Source: Manis javanica
Lineage: Eukaryota; Chordata; Mammalia; Pholidota; Manidae
Direction of reading: 5' to 3'
Length of the DNA stretch: 64,000 nucleotides
Assembly: GCF_040802235.1 (NCBI RefSeq)
Contig: NC_133166.1
Location: 186,001 to 250,000, forward strand
Under the pieces are notes generated by a model. It was not told the DNA's origin. It did no database searches and was given only the letters and a program-made list of their open reading frames with translations. This document shows, piece by piece, positions 12,178 through 23,346 of this stretch (its first letter is position 1; each line of letters begins with the position of its first letter). Made by a program: the position numbers and the translations under genes.

Positions 12178-12600
12178 ATGAAGAAGAACTTCCAACATCA
12201 ACATTCTCTGGAAGAGTCATTCCAGAAGATGAACATCAAAAACTTCAATGAAGATTCCGGCACTGCTGCAGTTGTAGCTGCATTCATCCCACCGGTTCCT
12301 GGACTTGCTATTGGAATGAAGAAGGAGATATCTAAGCTGGCCTGTCCATACAGTAAAATTACAAATTTGACTGGATCTATACTGTCAGAACTCAACCAAG
12401 AATTAGGAGAAGTGCAAGTTGCAGTGCTCCAAAATCTTGCGACTACAGACCATCTACTGTTAGAAGAACATATGGGATGTGAACAGTTCCCAGGAATGTG
12501 TTGTTTTAATTTGCCTGATTTTTCTCAAACTATTGAAATTCAGTTAGACAATATCCATCATATCATTGGTAAGTTTTCACAAATGCCTAGGTGTGCCTAA
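12178..12600 (+). pseudogene. Retroviral Env transmembrane-subunit fragment, truncated
   Basis: This 140-codon open frame resembles the ectodomain of a gamma-type Env TM subunit, the part that drives membrane fusion. Visible landmarks are a hydrophobic stretch at residues 30-46, a heptad-like region at about 60-95, and a CX6CC motif at residues 101-109 (CEQFPGMCC, bases 12478-12504) that in this class links TM to SU. There is no SU subunit, furin site, membrane anchor or cytoplasmic tail: the frame ends 31 residues after the motif. A donor-like GGTAAGTT lies near 12568. The first 25-30 residues look unrelated to Env, so the ATG may be accidental. The fragment arrived as a passenger of the insertion at 11728-13693 and has no counterpart in the other intervals. 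A relation to the MER34 group is possible but unproved. Confidence 0.7.
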
Positions 12601-13364
12601 CTGGTTTTCTTCGTTTCACTGGAGATGCCTGGTAATTGTATGTCTGCTTTGGTTATGTAGCTGTATTCCTATTATGTTAATGTATGTGTGCAATTTAATA
12701 AGTAGTTTAAAACCTATACATGCTCATGTTACTCTACAAAAAGATATGTCAAAGAAATAATCAATCTTCCCATGTTTTCTTCTGCCTGCTACTTCTATAG
12801 CTTTTCTTCTTCCTTCCTAATTACAACCCTTAAGTAGAATTCGTGCCTCATAATGAAATTCCTGAGTATCATAATTCTTCCAAGTGGTAAACATACCTCA
12901 AGACAAATGCTGGGCATAAAAGCCACAGGGCATAAATCTGAAAAGGAGTAAAAAGCTAGCCTTTTCAAACAATATTGCTTCTCTCTCACTTACCAACTTT
13001 ACATTTCCCTGTATGGCCCTGGAAGATGACTGGTTAGCCAGAGACGGGTAAGATTCCTCAAGGGAGGAACAACCTAAGACAGGCACAGTCACAGGGGTCC
13101 ATCAGGTGAAAAATTGGCGATCAACAGAGGTGAGGCTTAGAACCTCACGCCCCCTGTTTTGAGAGAAATCTTCTGCATCCGTGGATGTTTTGTTGCCCTT
13201 GTCTAGCTTGGATTGATACTTAGTCTATAGGCACACACCTGATCATTTACATTTGTCCTCTTACACCACTAAACTATATTTTCTTCCTTTATCTTGCATC
13301 TACCTACCACTTCAGCATTTTATTAAAAATAATAATAATAATAACAACAATAATATGGGAGAAA

Positions 13365-13677
13365 TGTGGGATTCACATATAAATCAAGTATAAAAATCAA
13401 ACGAATATTCATATTTGACCTGATTGTTTATAGTTCATAATGCGTGATCAAAACCGAAAGTTTCTGTGATGACTGCCCTTGCACTGTTCATCTGGAAATT
13501 CACTATGTAAGAATTTGTTCACCATGTAAGAACTTGTTCGTTATGCTTTAGAAGATTGGAGACTGTTGAGAACTAGGCTTGGGGTTGATTAATGATTCTG
13601 CATTGAGTCCCCTGTACGGAATTTTGTTTTTGTTAACAACCATTTGATCAATAAATATGAGAGATGCCCTCTCAAAC
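13365..13677 (+). repeat. Retroviral LTR (U3-R) forming the insertion's 3' end
   Basis: A purine tract (ATGGGAGAAA, 13355-13364) is followed by TGTGGGATTC at 13365, the arrangement of a polypurine tract and LTR start. AATAAA at 13650-13655 lies about 20 bases before the point where poly(A) begins, so this LTR appears to have supplied the polyadenylation site of the transcript that was copied in. It is sense with the env fragment upstream. Confidence 0.65.
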
Positions 13678-13709
13678 AAAAAAAAGAAAAAAAAAACAAC
13701 CTAACATTA

Positions 13710-14300
13710 TAATGCATGGAACTAGAACTAAGTAGTAGAAGGAAGGAAATAACAAAGATCTGCATGGAAATATATATAATCAAACTATAGGACATTAGAA
13801 AAGATTAATGAATATAAGGATGTGGCTTTTAGAATGATAAGCAAACCAGACAAACATTTAGTTTTAGTCATCATGAAAAAAAAAGACAGGACTGTAATAC
13901 ATAAAATCATAAATGAAATGGGAGACATTACAACTAATACCACAGAAATACAAAGCATAAAAAGAGACAACCATGAACAACCATAAACCAACAAACAGGT
14001 CCATCTAGGATAAGTGGACAAATGGTAAAAACATTCAATTCACCAGGACTGAATCCTGAAGAAACAAATCTCAACAGATCAATTAGTAAGAAGACTGAGT
14101 CAGAAATCAAAAACTTCGTAGAAGCCACAAAGTATCTGGAACTAAATGGCTTCACTGGTTAAGTTCTACCAAACATTTAAAGAAGAATTAATTGCAATGC
14201 TTCTCTAACTCTTTCTAAAAGTAGAAGAAGTAACACTTCTAAACCCATTTTATAAGGGCAGCATTTAAATGACACCAAAAATGGACATGGACAGTAATAG
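13710..14300 (+). mobile_element. Old plus-strand LINE-1, continuation after the insertion
   Basis: This is the ORF2 relic resumed on the far side of the composite insertion; it aligns with 33110-33790 and 52510-53155. It is heavily mutated and has no usable frame. A short minus-strand LINE-1 3' UTR-like piece follows at about 14380-14480. Confidence 0.65.
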
Positions 14301-14604
14301 AAAAGAAAGAGAAGTTCAATATCCCAGTGAACATTGGTGCAAAAATCCTCATATAAATATTGGCAAACTGAATTCAGTGATACATTAAAAGGTCATATAC
14401 CATGATCAGATACAGTACATTGCCCCCCATGACTTATTTATAACTGAAAGTTCGTACCTTTTGAGTTCATTTAAATAAACTCCACTTAAAATTATAAACA
14501 ATATTTGTGGGAATGATATTAAGTAGATACTGTAACTCAAGGCTTAGCCATGCACCATATGTTGGAAAAGATTCCAATTCAGAACATCAAAATTATATCT
14601 AGCA

Positions 14605-14805
14605 TTAATGGAAGACATGCTGTGTATGACACCCTCCAATAAGTGCTGTGTAATCATTATCTAATTTGATTATCTCCATGAAGAGCAGTAATGAAGTAGC
14701 TGCTACTATCAGCTCTACGTTATATGTGCCAGTACTGAGGTCAGGAGGGGTAAATTTGCTCATGGTCACAAACCAGCAAGTGGAAAGCCAAAATTCAATA
14801 CATTG
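14605..14805 (+). repeat. MIR-type SINE relic
   Basis: The sequence has the typical MIR course: an AT-rich 'taatcattatctaatttgat' type segment, then sequence reminiscent of 'gatgaggaaactgaggc', then 'gctcatggtcacaaaccagcaagtgg'. Homologous copies lie at about 34025-34220 and 55050-55245, so it predates the array. Confidence 0.65.
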
Positions 14806-14980
14806 TGGCTGATGCCAATGCTCATGTTGGACCATCTAAAGTCATGATTCTGTCATGAATTAATTTTACTGTACTCATTATTGAGTGGATTTTCTCACTT
14901 TTGCCTAGGAAATAATGCCATGTCTGCCCTACAGGTTTGGTGTGATGATTGATTAAGATCAGATATTTGAAAAAATGTGC

Positions 14981-15026
<46 letters not shown>

Positions 15027-15042
15027 GTGTGTGTGTGTGTGT
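14981..15042. repeat. (TG)n microsatellite
   Basis: About 60 bases of TG/GT dinucleotides with one C interruption near 15022. The equivalent site is very short in interval B (about 34390-34402) and about 40 bases in interval C (55416-55454). Confidence 0.97.
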
Positions 15043-15895
15043 AATGGGTGTGTTTTATAAATTTTTATAAACAGTGAGGTATCCACAGATCTACTTTACT
15101 GTGGTGAAGCTGTTTTACCAGCTAGCTGTGTCATGTTCATGGAATATTTTATCTCTTCTTGTTTCAGATTCCTCGTCTGGAAATTGAAGGTATCAGACTA
15201 GCTGATCCCTTGGTACATAGCAGGTCTTCTGATCCAACATTCATTAAAAAAATAGTTACTATCATGAGATCATGATAGGACCACGGGGTACTGGGTGATG
15301 GTATCAGAAGGGACGTGAAAAAGTGGGGCATGAGATTAGCTGGGAGAAAACCTCCGTGACAGCCATGTCTCCAGAGAGCAAGAACCTGGGGACTTTCCTT
15401 CCTCTGACTGTCTTTTCTCCTGACACCTCTCCCCTTAACAACACATTTGAGAGGAATCCCAGGTGTGGGCATCTCTCTCGCTGTGAGTGGACAGCCAGTT
15501 TATAGACTAAAGCTCCTGTCTTGCAGTGTAATCTGAGAAAACCCTTTTGGAAAAGAAATAAGCAGTTTCAACCTTTGGCGAGAATTCTGTGTACTTGAGG
15601 GATCTGGGTCAAGGTGAGAGGGCGAGATTAGAGGGCTCAGTGGATTCCATGTCCTCTCAATAGCCGTGGGATCCTCCTGGTAGGACTGTGCGGACGAGGT
15701 TTGTGGTCCTCAGTGTCCCCGTTTGTCAGTCTCCCTCCCCCTCGCCCCCACACCCTCCACTTAGGGCTCTTCCTTGGGTTTTCTCCTTATCCATGTTGTC
15801 TGTCGTTCTGTGGAAAGACTAACCACTTATCTAACATTTCAGGTATTACTCTGGGGCGAGAGGCAGGTGTTGAGCTCTAGTTCTTCAATTTCTTA
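15043..15895. other. Non-coding module flank
   Basis: No gene is seen. Faint MIR-like sequence ('tttcagattcctcgtctggaa') lies at about 15160-15200. The segment is shared with 34440-35260 and 55460-56310. Short open frames on both strands at 15164-15505 recur in the copies only because the DNA is duplicated; they carry no recognisable domain. Confidence 0.6.
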
Positions 15896-16346
15896 TTTAT
15901 TTATTTTTGTTTTGGTATCATTTATCTACAATTACAAGAGAAACATTATGGTTACTTGACTCCCCCCATCATCAAGTCCCCCCCACAAACCCCATTACAG
16001 TCACTGTCCATCAGCGTAGTAAGATGCTGTTGAGTCTCTACTTGTCTTCTCTGTGTTTCACAGCCCTCACCGTGCCCCCACCTACATTATGTCTGCTATT
16101 TGTAATACCCCCTTTTTTCCGCTTCTTCCTCCCTTCCCTCCCGTCCTCCCCAGTCCGTTCCCTTTTGGTAACTGTTGTCCATTCTTGGGTTCTGTGTGTC
16201 TGCTGCTATTTCATTGCTTCAGTTTTTTCCTTGTTCATATACTCCACATATGAGTGAACTCATTTGATACTTGTCTTTTTCCACCTGGCTGATTTCACTG
16301 AGCATAATACCCTCTATCTCCATCCATGTTGTTGCCAATGGTAGAC
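15896..16346 (-). mobile_element. 5'-truncated LINE-1 3' end, minus strand
   Basis: It begins with a (TTTA)/T-rich tract, the complement of a poly(A) tail. It then reads as the reverse complement of the same LINE-1 3' UTR and ORF2 end seen at 9000-9440. It is absent at the equivalent sites 35262 and 56308. A short duplication, TCTTA, is at 15891-15895 and 16347-16351. Confidence 0.88.
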
Positions 16347-16351
16347 TCTTA

Positions 16352-17904
16352 GGGATGTGATCTTGAACTCTGTTGCCTTCTTTTTTTTGTCCTTTAATGG
16401 GGGATAATAAGATCATCTGTAAACTAATAGATAGTATCTCTGAAACATAAGAAAATTTAGAAGGTAGTAAATGAAGACTTAATCAAAAATAATAAATTAC
16501 TGAATTATAGGGGAATATCCTAAACTGGAACATTCTTGTCTGTTTCCCAACTTTAACCATCACAAAGACCCTTTTAATGTGATTTTTCCCTGGAGGATTA
16601 TTCTGTTTTTATAATAATGACAATTAACTTGATGTCCATTTAAATTTATACCTTTGATTCATAATTTCTGAGTAGGGAATGACAAGCTAGTCGCTACATA
16701 ATCATATGACAGAGAACTCATGTATAATTTCATTCCTCTGAAATATTGCAAATAGTTCTGCTTTTTCATCTTTGAAAAACCTGGCATAGTACGGAGGCAC
16801 TAACTGGGTGACACAATCTCAGAGATGCCGCACCTGAGCACAGGTAGTGTTGCCCTCTTTTACCTTCTTTTACTTCTGTTTCCTTCATTCAGCGACATTC
16901 CAACTTAACACTACTTTACTTTGCACAACCTTAAAAACTGACTATGTCCTAAGTTGATAAGAATGGAAGAGTTTTGTATAGTTTTTGTTCTATATCCACA
17001 AAGTAAAATTCCCAGCATATTGACATCAGTCATCATTTCTACTCCAATGAATTAGTCAACACTTGGAAAAAAATTAATCAAAGAGAGTGATTATATTTTG
17101 AATGTTTCCCCTTTTTCTCTAGCTTACCTTATTTTAAGAACATATGTTTTCAGGGTCAAATTTATCATGAGTAAGTAAAACAACCCACCTCATCCTCACT
17201 CTTTGTGGATCCCTGATGCCTTAGACAGAGGGCATTTAGTTGGTGGCTGCCTCTGCTCCCAGAATGTAATAAGAAGGTGAAGAATTTTAGTACAACTGCT
17301 TAATCAAAGTTTGAATTATTTTCACAGATTCGATCTGTTATGTTAGTATTTTTGGAGATGGTATGTGTGGCAGTCTATATTTTGAAAACATTTTCATTGA
17401 ATCTTACTCCTCTTGTATAAAACATTTGACAAATGACTTGGCAGCATTCTATTCAAAAAGTAGGAGAAAGATTTCCAAGGTCAATAGAAATGAAGCAAAG
17501 TAAGATATTTTTACTTCCACATCCAAAACAGCTTCAAAGAACCATTTATTAGTATACTCAATATGTATTTACTGTTAAATGCAATTATCAGTAATATTAG
17601 TAAACCAGAGTCATATTAAATAAACCAGCTCCACTATTCCATGTACTGTACCTCATCAGTATTATCATTTCAGCTGCGTTGGTGCTGGTGGAGCACAGAA
17701 AGTGGCATCAGGAGTTGATGATCCATCTGAGTGTGAGATAATGGAGCAGTACAAGATGGAAACAAAGATGATCATTTATTAACAATATTATTGATATTGT
17801 GCTAGAGACATCCTCTTCAGTAATAACTATATGAAGAGCTCATGATGCTTCAGTGTTAGTTCTGCCTTATTTTTCCTTCATAGGGAGGAAAGACAATAGG
17901 AATG
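16352..17904. other. Non-coding module flank
   Basis: No gene or clear repeat is seen. The stretch aligns with 35266-36810 and, with distinctly more differences, with 56310-57850. From about here to the OR, intervals A and B resemble each other more than either resembles C, so a boundary in the duplication history lies near this point. Confidence 0.6.
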
Positions 17905-18080
17905 ATAATTGCTTACGTTTATTTAGCCCTTATTGTTTTAAGCCCTTTACGGCATTGAATCCATGCAGCAACCCTATGAGGCGCTAAGCACTACAGCCCT
18001 GCTTATACATGAGGCAGCTGTAGCACAGAGAGGGTAATAACTTTCTAAGAGTGCTATGCCAGGAATTAAAAGCCAGGAAT
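17905..18080 (+). repeat. MIR-type SINE relic
   Basis: 'gcagcaaccctatgaggcgctaagcac' and 'gaggcagctgtagcacagagagggtaataac' follow the MIR core. Homologues are at about 36815-36995 and 57855-58030. Confidence 0.8.
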
Positions 18081-18291
18081 GTGTGAAGTCTTCCCTCTGA
18101 TCCTTTCTCCATCATTTCCCATCTCACTCTCCCTCTGTCTCTCTGTGCTGACTATTAAAGATTGTGGATTTACATATACTAATAGATTTTCTACTTATAA
18201 ATAAAGGAGTTGTAGACAATGGAAAATACAAGCATAGAGAAGAAAATAAAAATCATAACACTCATTATTTTGGTATTTGTAATTCGTTCAT

Positions 18292-18302
18292 GGGTGTGTG
18301 TA

Positions 18303-18349
<47 letters not shown>
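18292..18349. repeat. (TG)n(AG)n compound microsatellite
   Basis: TG repeats pass directly into about 15 AG units. Interval C has the same compound tract (58242-58305); in interval B (37200-37235) it has decayed. Confidence 0.97.
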
Positions 18350-18355
<6 letters not shown>

Positions 18356-18884
18356 AAGCAATTGTTTCCTCTAGTCAGGTGGGACTATTTTGTGCCATCA
18401 TCAGCAGTATATGACAATGCATAACCTTTATTGATTTATGCTATTTGTACTAAAGTCATTATTACATTGTCCATTTCATGTTTTGTTACTGTTTTCCCTA
18501 TTCAGCAACTATATTTCAAGAGTGTTTTACATGAGTGGGTTTTTCTGCTCTAACCTGATTTTAAATCGCTAAATCTTATTTTGTTCTATATTTTCTGTTC
18601 TGGTGTTTTATTTCAGATATATCATTCCCATCCAAGATTATGTAAATGCTTACCAAGTCTTTATCCTTCTCTATCAGTTGAAATATAACTTAAAAAAACT
18701 AGTAAGTTTATGACATATTCAATTTTTACTAATATTTACCATTTTTTCTGAAATTTCAGATATTATTATAGCACTTTTCTATTTTTACAAGAATCATGAA
18801 TTATCCATCTTTATTAAGCTTTTTAATACTTGAACGTACAAGACTTTTTATTTATTTTTTAAATACTTTCATATTTCATTTCTT
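18350..18884. other. Non-coding AT-rich flank
   Basis: No gene, RNA or clear repeat is seen; the stretch is shared with 37236-37784 and 58306-58855. Confidence 0.6.
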
Positions 18885-19260
18885 CCGTTTTTTTAAAAAT
18901 TATACTATACTTGACATACAGTATATTAGTTTCAGGTGTGCAGCATAGGGATTCAACAGTTTTATGCTTTATGAAATTCTTACCATGATAAATGTGTTTA
19001 CCACCTGTCACCATATGATTATTGACTCTATTCACTATGCAGTACTTTTCATACCATGAATTATTTATTCTGAAATTGAAAGTTTGTACCTCTTTATCCC
19101 ATCACTCATTTCACCTAATCTCCCACCACTTATGTCAACCACCAGGTTGTCTTCTGTGTTTATTGTCCATTCCTGGTTTGTGTTTTGCTTGTTTGTTCAT
19201 TTCAAATACTTTTCATATTAATCTTTGTCAAAATTTTCTTGGCTATTCTCAGTGATTCAC
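18885..19260 (-). mobile_element. LINE-1 3' UTR relic, minus strand
   Basis: The 'cttgacatacagtatattagtttcag' to 'gaaagtttgtacctcttt' course is the reverse complement of an old LINE-1 3' UTR. Homologues are at about 37785-38150 and 58860-59260. Confidence 0.65.
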
Positions 19261-20057
19261 CCTTTCATCTCAAGGAAGGTAAGAAAAGTTATGGAACAGA
19301 ACCAACAGGTTCTATCTATTATGAATCTGTTAGTAAGTTCTAGGCAGCTGAGTGTATCAACAAAAAATATGAAATAAACCTATCAAGTACTTGAGCATTG
19401 AAATTACCCATTTGGACTCTTTCTCTGCATCAAGGCCCGTCATAGCGTGATGTTGGTTGTCAGCTGACCTAAGGAGACTCAAACTCAAGCAAGCCTGATA
19501 TGAAATCATTTACCTGGCTTGTATCTTCATGGTCTCAGGTGATCTGACGTGCTTCTGTACGAGGTCGGAATCTACATCTGCCTAGAGGTACTGATGCCTA
19601 GTACTATGTACTAGACTGTGTGCTGAGCATTTGTATGAAGTTTCTCCTGTAAGCCTGCCAGGATCAGGATGGTTCTGGATCTCTCATTGTTCTCACTTAT
19701 TGCAAGTGGTCAATCTTAGTGTGTTTAAGCCATTGGGACCGGTACATAGAGCAAGAGGGTATCAGAAGGAAAACTCGAACGTCTTAATCTCTAACTACAT
19801 TCCAATGCTATTCCTTATGTATCAAAATACTCTAAATGATAATATATTGGAGTCAACAGTGAGCTATACCAGCTTCCCTTTTGTGTACTTTCTTTGAAGG
19901 CTTCCCTAGTACACATATTCTATAACTTCATTGGTCACACATGCTGTGCCCCAACAAAATATTATCAGAGTTACAAACTGTGATATAATTTCCTGACCAA
20001 TTTGGAGATCAAATTCTAAATACATTTACACAAGTTTGAGAAATTATTACTAAAAGG
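19261..20057. other. Non-coding flank, with MIR-like remnant
   Basis: No gene is seen. A MIR-like stretch at about 19600-19720 is truncated: a deletion at about 19598 removed about 140 bases that are kept in interval B (38530-38690) and interval C (59570-59705). Confidence 0.6.
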
Positions 20058-20062
20058 GCAAA

Positions 20063-20389
20063 TGTGGGTAAAATTCCAATATTCCAGAATCTCTCACTTG
20101 GCCTCAGTGCCTCTCCATATCAATAGGTGTTACCAAGGGGTGGAGAGAAGTACTTCATTTCCAGATCACTAGATGACTTCAGAGGAGGTGGACGGTGAGC
20201 GCACACATGGACCAGAGAGGTTTGGTGGGGCCGGGCAGCTGGGTCATGAGAGACATGGGCCACCACAATTAGACGGCCGCTTGGAAGCTATAAACAGGTT
20301 TCTTCCACTTCATTTCTCTCTTTTACTGATTCTGGCTTCAAAGATTATTTCCCCCTGGCTTGGAACATGTATTCCCCCTGGAGTTTTCA
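20063..20389 (+). repeat. ERV copy A, 5' LTR
   Basis: 327 bases from TGTGGGTAAAATT to TTTTCA. It aligns along its length with the 3' LTR at 25507-25822. A TATAAA-like/AATAAA-like site sits at about 20288-20296; the 3' LTR and copy B have AATAAA there, suggesting the polyadenylation signal. A primer-binding site should begin at 20390 (TGGTGGTAGTTGGC); I cannot match it to a tRNA with confidence. Confidence 0.85.
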
Positions 20390-20429
20390 TGGTGGTAGTT
20401 GGCAGGAACTTTTAAACAGTAACGTGTCT

Positions 20430-21680
20430 TCATGGGTGTGATGCTTGGGCAGGCTGCCCCTAGAGATGGTGGGGAGAGACGCAGAACCCATTGTGAATGG
20501 TGGGGAGGCCCCTTAGCTGTGGAGGGTGCAGCTTCACCTGGAGCCACATCTATGGGCCTTCCACATGGGAAGCCCCTAGTAGGGACCTGGAATAGAGGGA
20601 AACACCTTCTAAACAGGTGGGGCCTTCCCAGAATTGGGGAAGAGTTGAGACACCAGAAGCTGTGGAATTAGTCCTCCATGAGATGGAGATAGAAGACTGC
20701 TTAGAGGCCCTCAGTGGCTGTGTGGTTGCTGGGATTGTGTGATGTTTGTTTCTCAAGATATTGGAAAGGTTATTGAGGAGAGAGGCACACTGAGGCATTG
20801 CTTGGAGGAGCTGGACGATGACCTATGGGACGCCCTAAAGAAAGAGAGACACTTATTGGGCAGTCAGGTTGTGCTCCTGAAACACACGTTATCAGCGAGG
20901 GAGGAGGCAGCAGGAGAACCTGTGGTGCAGGGGGCCATGGGGGTGTGGGAGGAAGGAGTGATGTCCTCAGTTGTTGAGACAGATCAAAGCAGCAGGAGCC
21001 TGGGGAGGGTAAGTGGGTTGGAATGAGGGCAGAATTGTTGCCAAGGACACCACCAAAGGCACTAGTCCCTCCTGTATTGAAGGCCTACCTTGTGTTATTA
21101 AGTAAATAAAATGCAATAACTGTGTGCTCCTCAGAGGGAGGAGTGGCCCCCTCCCCAGGTTGTGGAGCATTGCATGCTCAGCCCCTGTACCCAGGATGAG
21201 GTGTTGGACGTGAGTGTCTGTTACAGGCAGAAGCCCTCGGAACCTCTGCCTACATAGCCTGTATATATCTGGGTTTTGAGGATGGAAAACATTGTTATGT
21301 TGGGTTCTGAAATGAGTAGACTCGCTTCCCTGATGACTCATCCTTCTCTATCTCAGTGGTTGCAAACTGCCTGTCACATCTCAGGGAATCAGGCACATCT
21401 GGATTGGCTGACAGCAGCCATCAGGGCACTTTGGCCTAATCAGGGTTACTTACCATACTTACCCACTAGCTGGGTAACATATGCAGAGCTCCAGCAGGTA
21501 CAATGGGAGCTGGGCATGAAAAATATCATCTATAGTATGGACCCCCAGGGCCCTGATGAGGAGTTGTTCAATGTAGGAATGATAAATCTGGTGCTCCACA
21601 CAACTTCCTCATCTCTCTTTGGGTCCCTAGTGACTATTCTTGCCGCCGCCCCCCACCCCTGTAGCGCAACCCATAAGTGA
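20430..21680 (+). pseudogene. ERV copy A, gag-like region
   Basis: Open pieces at 20739-21026 and 21276-21680 lie where gag should be, between the 5' LTR and protease. The first is charged with coiled-coil character; the second carries a Trp/Tyr/Leu-rich stretch that could be capsid. Copy B has the same order (39468-40680). Assignment rests on position, not on a domain I can name, and frames are interrupted. Confidence 0.6.
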
Positions 21681-21843
21681 GGTTAGCTGTACTTTAGCAG
21701 ATGTGGGGAAGGTTGAAAATAAGAGCATGGAACGAAGTTCGGGCTACGACTGAAAGGAGAGGTGGAAAGCGCCCCGTGAAAGTCTCAAGGACACAGATAT
21801 TGGTTGGTTTGATGAAGGCAGGGGTAGTGAAAGAAAAATTTGA

Positions 21844-22194
21844 TTGGCCGCCCAAAGGAATCTTGTTAGAACTGTGGCACCAATTAAAGCCAGAGAAGCA
21901 GTTTCAGCTGCTGAGGTCCATGACATGAATCCAGAGGCAATGCCCCATGTCTGGCCTGGGTCCTTGCAAGATGTGCTGGGGGACAGTACTCAGGCTCTGC
22001 CAGGGCCCTTTTCCCCACAGGAGGAGGACTGGGCATTACGGTTTGACTGCGCATGGCGGGGTCAGGCCTCCCACCTTGGGGGACATGGTGGGGCCTGGAG
22101 GCCACATGTAGAAATAGCAATTCATTGGTTCCCCATGAATTTACAATATACTCTGGTGCTGGTGGACACAGGAGCTGAATATTCTCTGATTTAA
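21844..22194 (+). pseudogene. ERV copy A, protease region
   Basis: An open stretch ending in LVDTGAEYSLI, the flap-side signature of retroviral aspartic protease, with the catalytic DTGA at 22165-22176. A TAA follows directly (22192-22194), so the rest of the protease domain is cut off. In copy B the same site reads DPG (41178-41186), losing the catalytic triad. Confidence 0.8.
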
Positions 22195-22479
22195 GGGGAA
22201 CCCAGAGCATTTTCCTGAGGCCCCTGCGGTGATAGATGGCTATGGGGTAAGGCAATAAGAGTGATGAAAGCCCAAATCCCTTTGGATTTAGGGTGTGTAC
22301 CCCAAATGAGTGTACTCTGTACATTTCCCCCTTCCCTGAATATATTTTGGGGGTGGATATCCTTTAGGGCCTGTGATTACAGACCACTGCAGGTCAGCTC
22401 AGACTGAGGGAACATGTGGTAAAGGCAGTTTTGAGGGGACATGCTAAGCACCCACCTGTAGATCTGCCTGTACCTTAAC

Positions 22480-23346
22480 AGATGACAAATAGTAAGCAGT
22501 ATACATTGCCTGGGTTACACAAGGAATCTGGAGGAACTATACAGGAGTTGAAGAAGGGGGGCTTCATAAAGTTCCCTCATAGACCTTTTAATTCCCCACT
22601 GTGGCCGTGGAAATGCCGGACAGCTCATGGCATATGACCTTGGATTACAGGGAATTGAGTAAAGTCAAACCGCCTTTGCATGCTGCTGCCCCTCTATAGC
22701 AGCCTTTATGGACACACTGTCATGAAATAGGGACATATCATTATGTTGTTTACCTTGATAATGCTTTCTTCTCTATTGACATAGCACAGGAAGTCAGAAA
22801 TAGTTTTCCTTCATGTGGGAAGGACAGCAGTGGGGATTCACTCTCCTTCCATGGGGATACCTCCACAGTCCCACCATTTGTCATGGACTTGTAGCCCAGG
22901 ACTGGGCCACATGGAAGAGAACATAAACTGTGCAGCTGTATCACTACATTGATAATATTATGCTCATGTCTGATTCTCTTGAAGATTTAGAAGGAGCAGT
23001 TCTAGACAGCTGTAACTGGAGAAAGGATGGGCTGTGAACAGCACCAAGGTTAAGGAACCTTCTTAGATAGTAAAATTCTTAAGGGTGTATATACTTGGTT
23101 AAAACCAAAGTTATCCCACAAGCAGTCACAGAAAAGTTCCATGCTTTCTCTATCCGTACAACTGTGGCAGTATTACAAGAGGTTTGGGGACCTTTGGGCT
23201 ACTGGAGTGGGTTTCTCCCACACTTGGCACAAATTCTGAAGCCCTTATACTGGTTCGTACAAAAAGACTTCAGGTGGACCGGGATGAAACCTGTGGAGCT
23301 GCTCTTACTGCTTCTAAGTGAGCGATCAAGGCTGTACTGGCCTTGA
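22480..23346 (+). pseudogene. ERV copy A, reverse transcriptase, catalytic motif lost
   Basis: The region opens with the YTLPG-type start of the RT fingers and passes through palm and thumb in several broken frames (KVIPQAV to LGYWSGFLPHLAQILKPLY). The catalytic Y-X-D-D motif reads YIDN at 22945-22956: the second aspartate is asparagine. The same YIDN is in copy B (41974-41985), so this change predates the duplication. Multiple stops and short deletions are present. Confidence 0.85.

Larger units (their letters stand above)
11728..13693 (+). mobile_element. LINE-1 tail plus non-LINE flank: probable 3' transduction
   Basis: This 1.97-kb insertion is flanked by a 16-base target-site duplication, AAACAACCTAACATTA (11712-11727 and 13694-13709). 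Intervals B and C have a single copy of the site (about 33105 and 52508). The first 140 bases (11728 to about 11870) match the 3' end of the LINE-1s at 9320-9465 and 54630-54770, ending in an A-rich stretch. The next 1.8 kb is not LINE-1: it has an env-like open frame, an LTR, AATAAA at 13650-13655 and a poly(A) tract (13678-13693). LINE-1 tail, its A-rich end, foreign DNA, second poly(A) and target-site duplication is the structure expected of a 3' transduction. A template-switch chimera is the alternative. Confidence 0.8.

Noticed and set aside
13365-13677. Reading this LTR and the env fragment as the same virus as the 5.8-kb proviruses
   Set aside because: The LTR sequence is unrelated to the LTRs at 20063 and 39150, and those elements show no CX6CC env.
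14895-15086. Minus-strand open frame rich in Thr-His repeats
   Set aside because: It is a translation of the (TG)n microsatellite.
18164-18424. Open frame with Arg-Glu repeats
   Set aside because: It is a translation of the (TG)n(AG)n tract.
20967-22324. Minus-strand open frames across the retroviral gag and protease region
   Set aside because: They lie antisense to clear retroviral sequence and match nothing known to me.
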